Both the position numbers and the translations under genes were made by a program. A stretch of DNA of 59,880 nucleotides from Bacteroidota bacterium (lineage in GTDB: Bacteria; Bacteroidota; Rhodothermia; Rhodothermales; UBA10348): assembly GCA_029262855.1 (NCBI GenBank), contig JAJCYP010000026.1:1-59880 (forward strand). The letters are read 5' to 3'. Shown here one piece after another: positions 16,925-25,513 of this stretch (within the stretch, counting starts at the first letter, position 1; the number at the start of each line of letters is the position of its first letter). The notes under the pieces are model-generated. The model did not search any database and was not told the origin of the DNA. It was given only the letters and a program-made list of their open reading frames with translations.

Positions 16925-19792
16925 ATGAACACCAAGTCGCTCGCCCGCCTTGCACTCCTCGCCGTGATCATTGGGGCCGTCGGTGCCTGTGCATCCCCGG
17001 CCATCGAATTCGAGAAGGGTGATCACGTGGTCATCATCGGAAATGCGCTGGCCGACCGGATGCAACACGACGGATGGTTGGAATCGTACCTGCAGACCGA
17101 GTTGCCAGACCACCAGCTGGTCATTCGCAACCACGGCTTTGCCGGGGACCAGATTGACGAGCGGCCACGAAGCAACGGGTTTCCCACCGCCGGCGATTAC
17201 CTGAGTCTTTCCGGGGCCGATGTCATCTTCGCCATGTTCGGCTACAATGAGTCCTATGACGACGATCCCGAAGGGTTTGGCGATGCGCTCGCGGCCTGGG
17301 TAGACAGTACGCTGGCCAAGGACTATTCGGGGAAGGGGCCGCCCCAGCTGGTGCTGTTTACGCCCATCGCGCACGAGAATCTCGAAGACCCCAACTTCCC
17401 CGATGGTCGAGAGAACAACGTCCGACTGGCCGCCTATTCGGAGGCCGTCAGGGCCGTGGCGGAGGAAAGGGGGGTCGGTTTCGTGGACCTGTTCAAGGGT
17501 TCCATGGATCTCTACAACGCCACCGACGAGCCGCTGACCATCAACGGTGTTCACCTCGGTGCCGAGGGCAACAGACTCATCGGCGAGATGATCGCCACCC
17601 GGCTCCTGGGCCATGCCCCACGCGCCCGAGCCGAGACCCTGGAAGCCGTACGTGCTGCCGTCCTGGACAAGAATTGGCACTGGTTCAATCGATACCGGGC
17701 TACCGACGGCAACGACGTCTGGGGCAGTCGATCCGTGCTGGCCTTCACCGATGACCAGACCAACTTCGAGGTTCTGCAGCGGGAGCTGGTGCAGCTGGAT
17801 CATATGACGGCCAACCGGGACCCCGTCATCTGGGCGGCCGCAAACGGCAATTCCATATCGCCCGATGATTCCAGTGTCCCGGAGTCCGTCGAGGTCATCA
17901 GCAATCTCGACGAGGAGCAAATCCAGGAGGGCGTCAGCAAGCTTGGCTCCGTGGAGTTCCTGAGTGCCGAAGAGGCCATCGCCGAAATGCGCCTCCAGTC
18001 CGGGTTGGAGGCCAACCTCTTCGCGTCCGAGGAGATGTTTCCCGAACTCGTAAACCCGGTGCAGCTGGGGGTCGACACCCGGGGACGCATGTGGGCTGCG
18101 ACATGGGCCACGTATCCGAAGTGGGAGCCGACCAGGAAAATGGATGACCGTCTGCTCATCCTGCCGGACGAGAACCGGGATGGCGTCGCCGACACGGCCA
18201 TCACGTTCGCTTATGTCCACAATCCAACTGGATTCGAATTCTGGAATGGAGGCGTGATTGTGGCGTCCGTGCCCGACCTGCTGTTCCTCAAAGACACGGA
18301 CGGCGACGATGTCGCGGACGTCCGCGTTCATTTGATGGGCGCACTCGGCTCTGCCGACACCCACCACTCCGCGAACAACTTTGTGTACGGCCCCGACGGC
18401 TTCCTCTATTACCAACGGGGCATCTTCAACGTGTCGAATGTCGAGACACCATGGAGCTCCAATCAGGAATCGGGAACGTCGGGGATGTACCGGTTCAACC
18501 CGCGGACGAGTGAATTCAGTTTCCACGCCGAGAACCCGCCCAACGCCCACGGAATCGACTTCGATTACTGGGGTTACCACTACGCGACCGACGCGACGGG
18601 CGGGCGGGCGTTTCAGGTGAAGCCCAACCGGGACGGCACGTTCTACATGCGAAAGTTGCTTGAGAATACCGTTCGACCGGTGCCCTCAAGCGGCATCATC
18701 TCGAGCTCACATCTTCCCCCGAGCCTCGAAGGCAATTTCATCATTCTGAATGTCATTGCCTTCCTGGGCATCAAGCAGTACGAGTTGGCCTACGACACCG
18801 TCCTGGGTCACGTGACCGGCACGGAAACCCATGATCTGCTGGTGACTGACGACCTCAACTTCCGGCCTTCCGATTTCGAGATCGGAGATGACGGCGGGCT
18901 CTACGTGGCGGACTGGGCGAACGCCATCATCGGCCATATGCAGCACAACATTCGCGACCCCAGCCGGGATCACGAGCACGGCCGGATCTACCGGATTACC
19001 GCACCCGGCCGAGCGCTCTCGGATCACGTCGCCATCGATGGACAGCCCATCCACGCTCTTCTGAAAGCGCTCGAGCACCCGATCAACGGCATCCGCCGAA
19101 GGGCGAGAGTCGAACTGTCCGAGCGAAAGACCGACGAGGTGATGCCCGCCGCCGAAGCGTGGTTGGCGACGTTTGATCCCGGTCGCGAGGCCGACGCCCA
19201 TCATATCCTGGAGGGCCTGTGGCTCCACCAGCAGCACAATGTGGTGAATCGCGACCTGCTCGATCTGGTACTCAACTCGCCCGTGGCCCACGCCCGGATC
19301 TCGGCGAGGACGGTTCAGATCATGTGGGATCACAGTGCCGCGACCTCGGGGCGGGGAGCGGTGGCGGCTGCCCCGCAAGCGGACGCCGATGCCGCGGCCC
19401 CGGCCGGCCGCGTGCCGGACGAAGACGCCATCGTCATCCGCACGGTCTCCGAAGAAATGCGCTACGACACGCCGACCTTCAGCGTTCGCGCCGGACAGAA
19501 GGTCAAGATCTGGTTCGAGAATGACGACTTCATGCCGCATAATCTCGTGATCGGTGAGCCCGGTTCGATGGATGAGATTGGCGAAGCGGCCGATGCCCTG
19601 GGCGGCGATGGATTTGCTGCTGCCTTTATCCCGGACAACGACCAGGTCGTTGTGGCGACCCGCCTTCTGAGTTACGAGGACTACGAGGTGCTCGAGTTCA
19701 CCGCTCCGGCAATGTCCGGCGTTTACGACGTGCTTTGCACGTTCCCAGGTCATCGTGGTACGATGAACGCAAGAATGGAGGTCTTGAAGTAG
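16925..19792 (+). CDS. SGNH-like / membrane-bound dehydrogenase propeller / cupredoxin fusion
   Basis: The 955-residue protein starts at ATG 16925 with a lipoprotein-type signal (A-V-G-A-C-A, Cys22). Residues about 30-235 are an SGNH-hydrolase-like domain: V-V-I-I-G-N-A-L, G-F-A-G-D-Q, F-G-Y-N-E-S and G-V-H-L. The block I nucleophile Ser is missing (G39-N40-A41). Residues about 330-690 match the PVC-type membrane-bound dehydrogenase propeller (W-A-A-T-W-A-T-Y-P, L-L-F-L-K-D-T-D-G-D-D-V-A-D), followed by a short HEAT-like helical stretch. Residues about 840-955 are a type-1 copper domain with His872, Cys938, His943, Met947. No CxxCH haem site is present, unlike many PVC relatives, so the copper domain probably replaces cytochrome c as the electron outlet. 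Confidence 0.82.
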   Translation: MNTKSLARLALLAVIIGAVGACASPAIEFEKGDHVVIIGNALADRMQHDGWLESYLQTELPDHQLVIRNHGFAGDQIDERPRSNGFPTAGDYLSLSGADVIFAMFGYNESYDDDPEGFGDALAAWVDSTLAKDYSGKGPPQLVLFTPIAHENLEDPNFPDGRENNVRLAAYSEAVRAVAEERGVGFVDLFKGSMDLYNATDEPLTINGVHLGAEGNRLIGEMIATRLLGHAPRARAETLEAVRAAVLDKNWHWFNRYRATDGNDVWGSRSVLAFTDDQTNFEVLQRELVQLDHMTANRDPVIWAAANGNSISPDDSSVPESVEVISNLDEEQIQEGVSKLGSVEFLSAEEAIAEMRLQSGLEANLFASEEMFPELVNPVQLGVDTRGRMWAATWATYPKWEPTRKMDDRLLILPDENRDGVADTAITFAYVHNPTGFEFWNGGVIVASVPDLLFLKDTDGDDVADVRVHLMGALGSADTHHSANNFVYGPDGFLYYQRGIFNVSNVETPWSSNQESGTSGMYRFNPRTSEFSFHAENPPNAHGIDFDYWGYHYATDATGGRAFQVKPNRDGTFYMRKLLENTVRPVPSSGIISSSHLPPSLEGNFIILNVIAFLGIKQYELAYDTVLGHVTGTETHDLLVTDDLNFRPSDFEIGDDGGLYVADWANAIIGHMQHNIRDPSRDHEHGRIYRITAPGRALSDHVAIDGQPIHALLKALEHPINGIRRRARVELSERKTDEVMPAAEAWLATFDPGREADAHHILEGLWLHQQHNVVNRDLLDLVLNSPVAHARISARTVQIMWDHSAATSGRGAVAAAPQADADAAAPAGRVPDEDAIVIRTVSEEMRYDTPTFSVRAGQKVKIWFENDDFMPHNLVIGEPGSMDEIGEAADALGGDGFAAAFIPDNDQVVVATRLLSYEDYEVLEFTAPAMSGVYDVLCTFPGHRGTMNARMEVLK

Positions 19793-19929
19793 GAGCCCAG
19801 CCCTCGTGAAAATCCGGGTAGGGCGCGATTTGGGGATTCGAAAGCCGGTTTGCGCGTTCAGAAGTGAGCGGTGTCACCGGCAATCTTCCCGGACTCGGAC
19901 TCTGCTCTACCTGAAACTGACGAGGCTCT

Positions 19930-21603
19930 GTGAGCGACCAGAAAATCATCTTCTCCATGCAAGGCGTGGGGAAGGTCTACCGATCGACCAACAAGCAGGT
20001 ACTGAAGGACATCTACCTGTCCTTCTTTTACGGCGCCAAGATCGGCGTGCTGGGCCTCAACGGCTCGGGTAAGAGCACCCTACTCAAGATTATTGCCGGA
20101 CTCGACCAGGACTACCTGGGCGTCATCGAGTCCAACAAGGGTGTCACCTTCGGGTACCTGTCGCAGGAACCCGAACTGGACGACGACAAGACGGTCATCG
20201 AGGTGGTCCAGGAAGGGGCCTCCGAAGCCGTCCAGCTTCTGGCGCGCTTCAACGAAGTCAGCGAAGGCTTTGCGGATCCAGACGCGGACTTCGATGCCTT
20301 GATGGCCGAGCAGGCCAAGCTGCAGGATCGAATCGAGGCGATGGGTGCCTGGGATCTGGAGTCAAAACTCGAGATGGCCATGGACGCCCTCCGGTGTCCT
20401 CCCCCCGACACTCCGGTAAAAGTGCTTTCAGGTGGTGAGCGACGCCGCGTGGCCATGGTGCGACTCCTGCTGCAGGAGCCTGACGTTCTGCTGCTGGACG
20501 AGCCGACGAACCACCTCGATGCGGAGTCGGTCGGCTGGCTCGAGCAGCATCTGGCCCGCTACGAGGGGACGGTCATTGCCGTGACGCATGATCGCTACTT
20601 CCTCGACAACGTGGCAGGCTGGATTCTGGAGCTCGACCGAGGCTCAGGGATACCCTTCGAAGGCAACTACACCTCGTGGTTGGAGCAGAAGCACGCTCGC
20701 CTCAAGACGGAGGAGAAGCAGGCCTCCAAGCGCCAGAAGGCGCTTGATCGCGAGTTGCAGTGGGTGCGTATGTCGCCGAAGGGGCGCCGCGCCAAGAACC
20801 GCGCGCGCATCACCGCCTACGACAAACTGGTGGAGCAACAGGATGAGGCCAGGGACGAGAGCATGGAGATTCCGATCGCACCAGGCCCCAGACTGGGCAA
20901 TGTGGTGATCCAGGCTGATGACGTCTCCAAGGCCTATGACGACAAGCTGCTGTTCGAGAACATGCAGTTCTCGCTACCGCCGGGAGGCATTGTGGGCATC
21001 ATCGGGCCGAACGGAGCCGGTAAGACGACGCTGTTCAAGATGATTGCCGGGCTGGAGACCCCGGACGATGGGGCCATTACCGTGGGCGAAACCGTCAAGT
21101 TGGGCTACGTCAACCAGAACCGCGAGTTGGATCCAACCAAGACCGTCTGGGAGGAGATCTCTGATGGGCTGGAATTTGTCGAGGTCGGCAAACGTTCTGT
21201 GAACTCGCGTGCCTATGTAGGCCGCTTCAATTTCGGCGGCGGAGATCAGCAGAAACTCACATCTGAGCTCTCTGGCGGTGAACGCAACCGCGTCCACCTC
21301 GCCAAGGTGATGAAAGAAGGCGCCAATGTGCTCCTCCTTGATGAGCCTACGAACGACCTGGACGTGAACACCGTGCAGGCATTGGAGCAGGCGCTCATGT
21401 CGTTCGCCGGCTGTGCGGTTGTGATTTCCCATGATCGCTGGTTCTTGGACCGCCTGGCCACCCATATTCTGGCCTTTGAGGGCAACAGTGAGGTGTACTG
21501 GTACGAGGGCAACTACACCGACTACGAGGAGAACAAGAAGGAGCGCCTGGGGGTCGATGCCGATCAGCCGCATCGCATCAAGTACAAGCGACTGACCCGC
21601 TAG
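19930..21603 (+). CDS. ettA: Energy-dependent translational throttle protein EttA (ABC-F)
   Basis: The 557-residue product starts at GTG 19930. It has two ABC ATPase domains without membrane segments: Walker A G-L-N-G-S-G-K-S-T and G-P-N-G-A-G-K-T-T, signatures L-S-G-G-E-R-R-R-V and L-S-G-G-E-R-N-R-V, and Walker B L-L-L-D-E-P-T-N-H-L-D and L-L-L-D-E-P-T-N-D-L-D. The interdomain linker is basic and helical (K-R-Q-K-A-L-D-R-E-L-Q-W-V-R-M). Start, length and motifs match EttA, which binds the ribosomal E site and gates the first elongation step according to ADP/ATP. The 137 bases upstream hold no gene I can support. Confidence 0.93.
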   Translation: MSDQKIIFSMQGVGKVYRSTNKQVLKDIYLSFFYGAKIGVLGLNGSGKSTLLKIIAGLDQDYLGVIESNKGVTFGYLSQEPELDDDKTVIEVVQEGASEAVQLLARFNEVSEGFADPDADFDALMAEQAKLQDRIEAMGAWDLESKLEMAMDALRCPPPDTPVKVLSGGERRRVAMVRLLLQEPDVLLLDEPTNHLDAESVGWLEQHLARYEGTVIAVTHDRYFLDNVAGWILELDRGSGIPFEGNYTSWLEQKHARLKTEEKQASKRQKALDRELQWVRMSPKGRRAKNRARITAYDKLVEQQDEARDESMEIPIAPGPRLGNVVIQADDVSKAYDDKLLFENMQFSLPPGGIVGIIGPNGAGKTTLFKMIAGLETPDDGAITVGETVKLGYVNQNRELDPTKTVWEEISDGLEFVEVGKRSVNSRAYVGRFNFGGGDQQKLTSELSGGERNRVHLAKVMKEGANVLLLDEPTNDLDVNTVQALEQALMSFAGCAVVISHDRWFLDRLATHILAFEGNSEVYWYEGNYTDYEENKKERLGVDADQPHRIKYKRLTR

Positions 21604-21626
21604 CCTCCCAATCCCGAGCACACCCA

Positions 21627-22145
21627 GTGTCACGAACCCAGGCCAGACTGAATGACGGGGCCGCCGTCTGCCTCCGAGCGATGCTCCCGGAGGACAGGGC
21701 GCTTTTCCTGAATGGTTTGGAGCGCACGTCTACCGCCACACTTCGGGACCGTTTTCATACCGAGAACTTCCGCTTCAGTCCGTCACGACTGACCTACCTG
21801 ACGGAGGTGGACCAGAAAAATCATCTAGCCATAGGGGCCACCATCCGGGAGGCCGGAGCCGAGATAGGCATTGGCGTCGCCCGGTGTATTCGGTCTGGCG
21901 AGGGCGATACCGCCGAGGTTGCCGTCACTGTGGTCGATGACTACCAGCACAAGGGAGTCGGGAGCTTGCTGGTGGCGGAACTGGCACGGTTGGCCAGGAC
22001 CCAGGGAATCAACCGATTCACGGCCTACGTGCCCGCCGAACGGCGCGGCCTGATTAACCGACTGCACGGCCGTGGCTTCCAAATGATCGAGTGCCACGAT
22101 GGCGTTGCCCTGCTCGGGTTGCGGCTTTCCAATCCGAGTGCCTGA
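21627..22145 (+). CDS. GNAT family N-acetyltransferase
   Basis: The 172-residue protein begins at GTG 21627. The acetyl-CoA-binding motif A is visible as V-A-V-T-V-V-D-D-Y-Q-H-K-G-V-G-S-L-L (Q/R-x-x-G-x-G/A type) at about residues 95-112, followed by the motif B helix. The N-terminal part (L-R-A-M-L-P-E-D-R-A-L-F) resembles the GNAT domains attached to Pat/AcsA-type enzymes. It may acetylate a protein or small molecule in the cytoplasm; the substrate is unknown. Its 3' end overlaps the long upstream extension of the next frame, not the chosen acyl-CoA dehydrogenase start. Confidence 0.82.
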   Translation: MSRTQARLNDGAAVCLRAMLPEDRALFLNGLERTSTATLRDRFHTENFRFSPSRLTYLTEVDQKNHLAIGATIREAGAEIGIGVARCIRSGEGDTAEVAVTVVDDYQHKGVGSLLVAELARLARTQGINRFTAYVPAERRGLINRLHGRGFQMIECHDGVALLGLRLSNPSA

Positions 22146-22230
22146 GGTCGCCGGGCGCGACTTCCAAGTCGCGGTGCCTTTTCTTACCACTGACGATTCC
22201 CTCCCGATCCCAACTTCAGAGCCCGTGGAG

Positions 22231-23778
22231 ATGCCCATCGACATGAACCCAGCCAAGCCAGCGGCCACCGCCTCCCTGGCCTACCCCGCCTTTCTGGAGC
22301 AGTACCGCGCGAAACTCCACCAGGTGTTCCATGAGCGGGCCGATGTCAATAATCTGGCGTTGTCGCGCGGACTCCCACCGTTTGTGATGCGGGAAATTCG
22401 CTCCTGCGATCCGCTGTCTGTCTGGATACCGGCCGAATACGGCGGCCGCGGTGGAATCACGGCAGAGTGCATCGCGATGCTGGCGGCGTCCTCGTACGAA
22501 TCGCTTGCTCTCTCTCTCACTTTCGGCATCAACGGCGCGCTGTTCCTGCAGCCCATCGCCCGATACGGGGAGGAATCCGTACGCCGGAGTGTCTATCACC
22601 GGGTAATCCACGGAAAGGCCATGGGGGGCCTGATGATCACCGAACCGGACTACGGGTCGGACGCCCTCAGCATGAAGTCCTCCCACACCCGGGAGAACGG
22701 GCACTACCACGTCCAGGGTACCAAGCATTGGGGAGGCCTGACGGGATGGGCGGATTTCTGGTTGATCACGGCCCGTCCCATGGATCGCGAGGGACAACTC
22801 GGACGTGACATCGATTTTTTCGTGGTTGACGCCACGGAACGCGCGCAGCACATCGTAGTCGAGGAGGTCTTCGAAAACCTGGGGCTCTACATGATCCCCT
22901 ACGGCCGCAACCGGATCGACATCAAGGTGCCCGCGGCGCAGCGCCTGCAACCGGAGAGCACCGGCATCAAGATGATGCTGGACATCCTGCACCGCAGTCG
23001 CATCGAATTTCCGGGTATGGCGATGGGCTTCCTGCACCGGATCATGGACGAGGGCATTCGACATTGCAAGGAGCGCTTCGTGGGCGGACAGAGCCTCTTT
23101 GCCTACGATCAGGTTCAGGAGCGACTGGGTCGGCTGCAGGCCTATTTCACAACGTGCTCGGCCATGTGCGCCTTTACGAGCGAGACCGTCAGCCTGGCCG
23201 ACAACATGGCCAAGCACAGCATTCCCGCCAACAGCATCAAAACGGTGGCTACCGACATGATGCAGGAAGCCTCGCAATCCCTCCTGCAGTTGTTTGGGGG
23301 GAAGGGCTACCGCCTCGACAGTTTCGCCGGCCGGGCGACGGTGGACAGCCGTCCTTTCCAGATCTTCGAGGGCTCCAATGACATCCTCTACCAACAGATT
23401 TCCGAAGCCGTTCTGAAGACCATGAAGCGGGCGAAGCAGGCCAATCTGTCTCAGTTCCTCGCGGAGTTCGAGTACTCCTCGCGGATCGCGGATCGCTTCA
23501 AGTCGATCCTCGACTTCCAGGTGGACTTCGCGCCGCCTCAGCGCAAACTCGTCGAACTCGGGAAGGCGCTCGGCCGCATTTTCTCCATGGACCTGACGGC
23601 CCGTTTGGGCGAACGAGGCTTCCGCCCCGACCTCATTGAGTCTGCACTGAGCCTGTTCCAAGGGGACGTCGCGCGACTCATCACTGGCTATCGCGGAACG
23701 ATGGACGGGATGGTCGAACCCGACTACGAGGATGGCGGCAACTGGTTGAGTCTTGGGTACCCGGGCGTTCCTGCGTAG
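22231..23778 (+). CDS. Acyl-CoA dehydrogenase family protein
   Basis: I start at ATG 22231 (M-P-I-D-M-N-P-A-K-P), preceded by GGAG; ATG 22243 is an equally possible start. The 515-residue flavoprotein has the family motifs W-I-P-A-E-Y-G-G-R-G-G, G-L-M-I-T-E-P-D-Y-G-S-D (FAD and acyl pocket), G-T-K-H-W-G-G, and near the C-terminus Q-I-F-E-G-S-N-D-I-L-Y, where the Glu sits at the common catalytic-base position. It is longer than the roughly 380-residue short-chain enzymes because of a C-terminal helical extension. It should oxidise an acyl-CoA at C2-C3; chain specificity is unknown. It converges on the AcnX genes with 21 bases between stops. Confidence 0.87.
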   Translation: MPIDMNPAKPAATASLAYPAFLEQYRAKLHQVFHERADVNNLALSRGLPPFVMREIRSCDPLSVWIPAEYGGRGGITAECIAMLAASSYESLALSLTFGINGALFLQPIARYGEESVRRSVYHRVIHGKAMGGLMITEPDYGSDALSMKSSHTRENGHYHVQGTKHWGGLTGWADFWLITARPMDREGQLGRDIDFFVVDATERAQHIVVEEVFENLGLYMIPYGRNRIDIKVPAAQRLQPESTGIKMMLDILHRSRIEFPGMAMGFLHRIMDEGIRHCKERFVGGQSLFAYDQVQERLGRLQAYFTTCSAMCAFTSETVSLADNMAKHSIPANSIKTVATDMMQEASQSLLQLFGGKGYRLDSFAGRATVDSRPFQIFEGSNDILYQQISEAVLKTMKRAKQANLSQFLAEFEYSSRIADRFKSILDFQVDFAPPQRKLVELGKALGRIFSMDLTARLGERGFRPDLIESALSLFQGDVARLITGYRGTMDGMVEPDYEDGGNWLSLGYPGVPA

Positions 23779-23799
23779 GTCAGCGGGCGCGCGTGCCGG

Positions 23800-24231
23800 T
23801 CAGTCCAGAATCAACCGACCGTCTTCGGTAATCCGGGCATGAGAGCCGGACGAAATGGTCTCGAATCCTTCCCGGCTCACCGCGAGAATCGGAAAGCTTG
23901 CCTCATACATCTCGCCTGCCACGACCGATGCGAGGGCGAGAAAGACGTCGGCCCTGTCCGTGACCAGACCGGCCGGGGCAACGCCGGCCCTCACAGATTC
24001 CAGGAGGATGGCCGTCGAGGTGCTGGAGCCCCTCGTGTAGGGAAGCACGAGAATACGCCCGGCTGAGATTTCGCCCGAAAGCGGATGGCGCCGATCGATG
24101 ATCTCGCCGGTCTTCTGGTCGTAGCCTCCCCAGAAACTCAGGGGCTCACTGCTGGCCAGGGTGCGGCCTTCGGCCAACCCGGCCACGATCAACTCTCCCG
24201 GTATGACACGGCGGGCGGTCAAAGCACCCAC
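23800..24231 (-). CDS. Aconitase X small (swivelling) subunit, DUF126
   Basis: The 143-residue product starts at GTG 24231, inside the last codons of the large-subunit gene (13-nt overlap), a tight translational coupling. The swivelling domain is recognisable from the substrate-binding serine loop G-R-I-L-V-L-P-Y-T-R-G-S-S-T-S-T and the P-L-S-G-E-I-S-A-G strand before it. Together with the upstream-encoded large subunit it forms an AcnX dehydratase. Bacterial AcnX enzymes characterised so far dehydrate cis-3-hydroxy-L-proline, and archaeal ones dehydrate 5-phosphomevalonate; which applies here cannot be told. Confidence 0.87.
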   Translation of the reverse strand: MGALTARRVIPGELIVAGLAEGRTLASSEPLSFWGGYDQKTGEIIDRRHPLSGEISAGRILVLPYTRGSSTSTAILLESVRAGVAPAGLVTDRADVFLALASVVAGEMYEASFPILAVSREGFETISSGSHARITEDGRLILD

Positions 24232-25484
24232 AATCCTTCGTCCCGCCCAACGCGTCCGGAAACCGCGGACTCGACACAGTCAGAGAGCCGACCGTAGGTG
24301 ACGTCGACTCCCAAGAGACCCGGCGAGTAGTAGGCATACTTGGCTGAGTTGGTCATCAGGTGCTTGATGCGGTCCGGGAGCATGGGCGAGGTGAGCGGAC
24401 AGGTGTCCACGGTAATCCGCCCGCCAAACTGGCGAAGCGGCTCAAGCAAACCTACGTGTTCGGCAATCATCCGAACGGCCCGGCTGCAGGTCACCAGAAA
24501 GTCCACGTCGGGGTGCTTCTTTCGCCCGGTAACCAGGGGCGCCAAGGCCTTGAATTCATTGATCGAGAAGTGCGGACTGCCCAGAACCACCAAATCCAGT
24601 TCCTGGCCATCGGCTGTGGAAAGCTCGGCGTAGGCCTCGCGCAGATCCTCCATGACGAGCGGAACCGCGGGCGGAACGGCCCCGCCTCCGAAGGCATCCG
24701 ACACCGTCGCGGCCTCGGGAGTGACCCCCACCAGATGAAACAGGGCGATGGCTCCGGCAGACGCCCCACCGGCGCAGACCGCCTTCAACTGATCCTCGTT
24801 GGGTGAGACTTCCATGCCTTCGACCACAGGGATACCATCCGAGGCCTTTCGTCCCAGGAAATGGCCGAGCACCGGATAGAATGAGTCGTCCTCCTGCAGG
24901 GCCTTCGGGATACCGGTCATCCGAAAGAGCTTGGTGCCTTTTCGTCCCTCGTCGAGGTGGAGGCCGGCCGCCGGCACTCTCCCGGTTATGGCGGCGCATA
25001 TGTCCAGGAGATCCGGGTACCGTTCGGTCCGCGCGCCGATGACGGAGTTGTAGAAGCCAATGACGTTCGATTCCCCGGCCGCAATCTGCTGCCCAAAATG
25101 GGGGCGGTGCTCCGTCTGGTAGGGAGCGCAGGTCCACGTCTGGATGCAACCCATCGACTCGTAGGCCTTCATCTGACGAATGGCGTTCGCGGCGACGTCT
25201 CCGGGCACATCCCAATCCTGCCAGCCGTGTTCGTCCACACCCGCGACGTTCAAGGTGGAAGGAACCGCCACCTTTGCGCCCAGAGAGGCCAGGCGTTCGG
25301 CGTACTCCATGGTCGCTACGCCCATGTACACGGTCGAGTCGATGTGGGCCGCCTCGATGTCCATGAACCGATTCACGCCAAAGACGGGGAGCATCCGGTT
25401 CAGGATGGACATCGCCATCTTCGCGGCGGGTCCCTCCTCTCCGTTGAGAAGTGCTAGATCCTTGGGCGTCAGCTTGGGCGTCAT
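24219..25484 (-). CDS. Aconitase X large (catalytic) subunit, DUF521
   Basis: ATG 25484 begins a 421-residue protein (M-T-P-K-L-T-P-K-D-L-A-L-L-N-G-E-E-G-P), the typical AcnX N-terminus; a TTG two codons upstream is also in frame. Characteristic blocks are A-H-I-D-S-T-V-Y-M, V-P-S-T-L-N-V-A-G-V-D, C-I-Q-T-W-T-C-A-P-Y-Q, G-A-R-T-E-R-Y-P-D and the late V-D-T-C-P-L-T-S-P-M, whose cysteines belong to the Fe-S-binding region of the family. It overlaps the small subunit by 13 nt. No proline-racemase or hydroxyproline gene lies next to it, so the substrate stays open. Confidence 0.88.
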   Translation of the reverse strand: MTPKLTPKDLALLNGEEGPAAKMAMSILNRMLPVFGVNRFMDIEAAHIDSTVYMGVATMEYAERLASLGAKVAVPSTLNVAGVDEHGWQDWDVPGDVAANAIRQMKAYESMGCIQTWTCAPYQTEHRPHFGQQIAAGESNVIGFYNSVIGARTERYPDLLDICAAITGRVPAAGLHLDEGRKGTKLFRMTGIPKALQEDDSFYPVLGHFLGRKASDGIPVVEGMEVSPNEDQLKAVCAGGASAGAIALFHLVGVTPEAATVSDAFGGGAVPPAVPLVMEDLREAYAELSTADGQELDLVVLGSPHFSINEFKALAPLVTGRKKHPDVDFLVTCSRAVRMIAEHVGLLEPLRQFGGRITVDTCPLTSPMLPDRIKHLMTNSAKYAYYSPGLLGVDVTYGRLSDCVESAVSGRVGRDEGLWVL

Positions 25485-25513
25485 CGCCAAAGGTTACGGC
25501 ACGTCCGGTCGTG

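Noticed and set aside
16838-18580. 580-codon open frame on the minus strand
   Set aside because: It lies antisense over the SGNH/propeller fusion gene, has an Arg/Val/Gly-rich composition without motifs, and is expected from high-GC third positions.
22216-23661. 481-codon minus-strand frame
   Set aside because: Antisense to the acyl-CoA dehydrogenase; low-complexity composition and no start signal.
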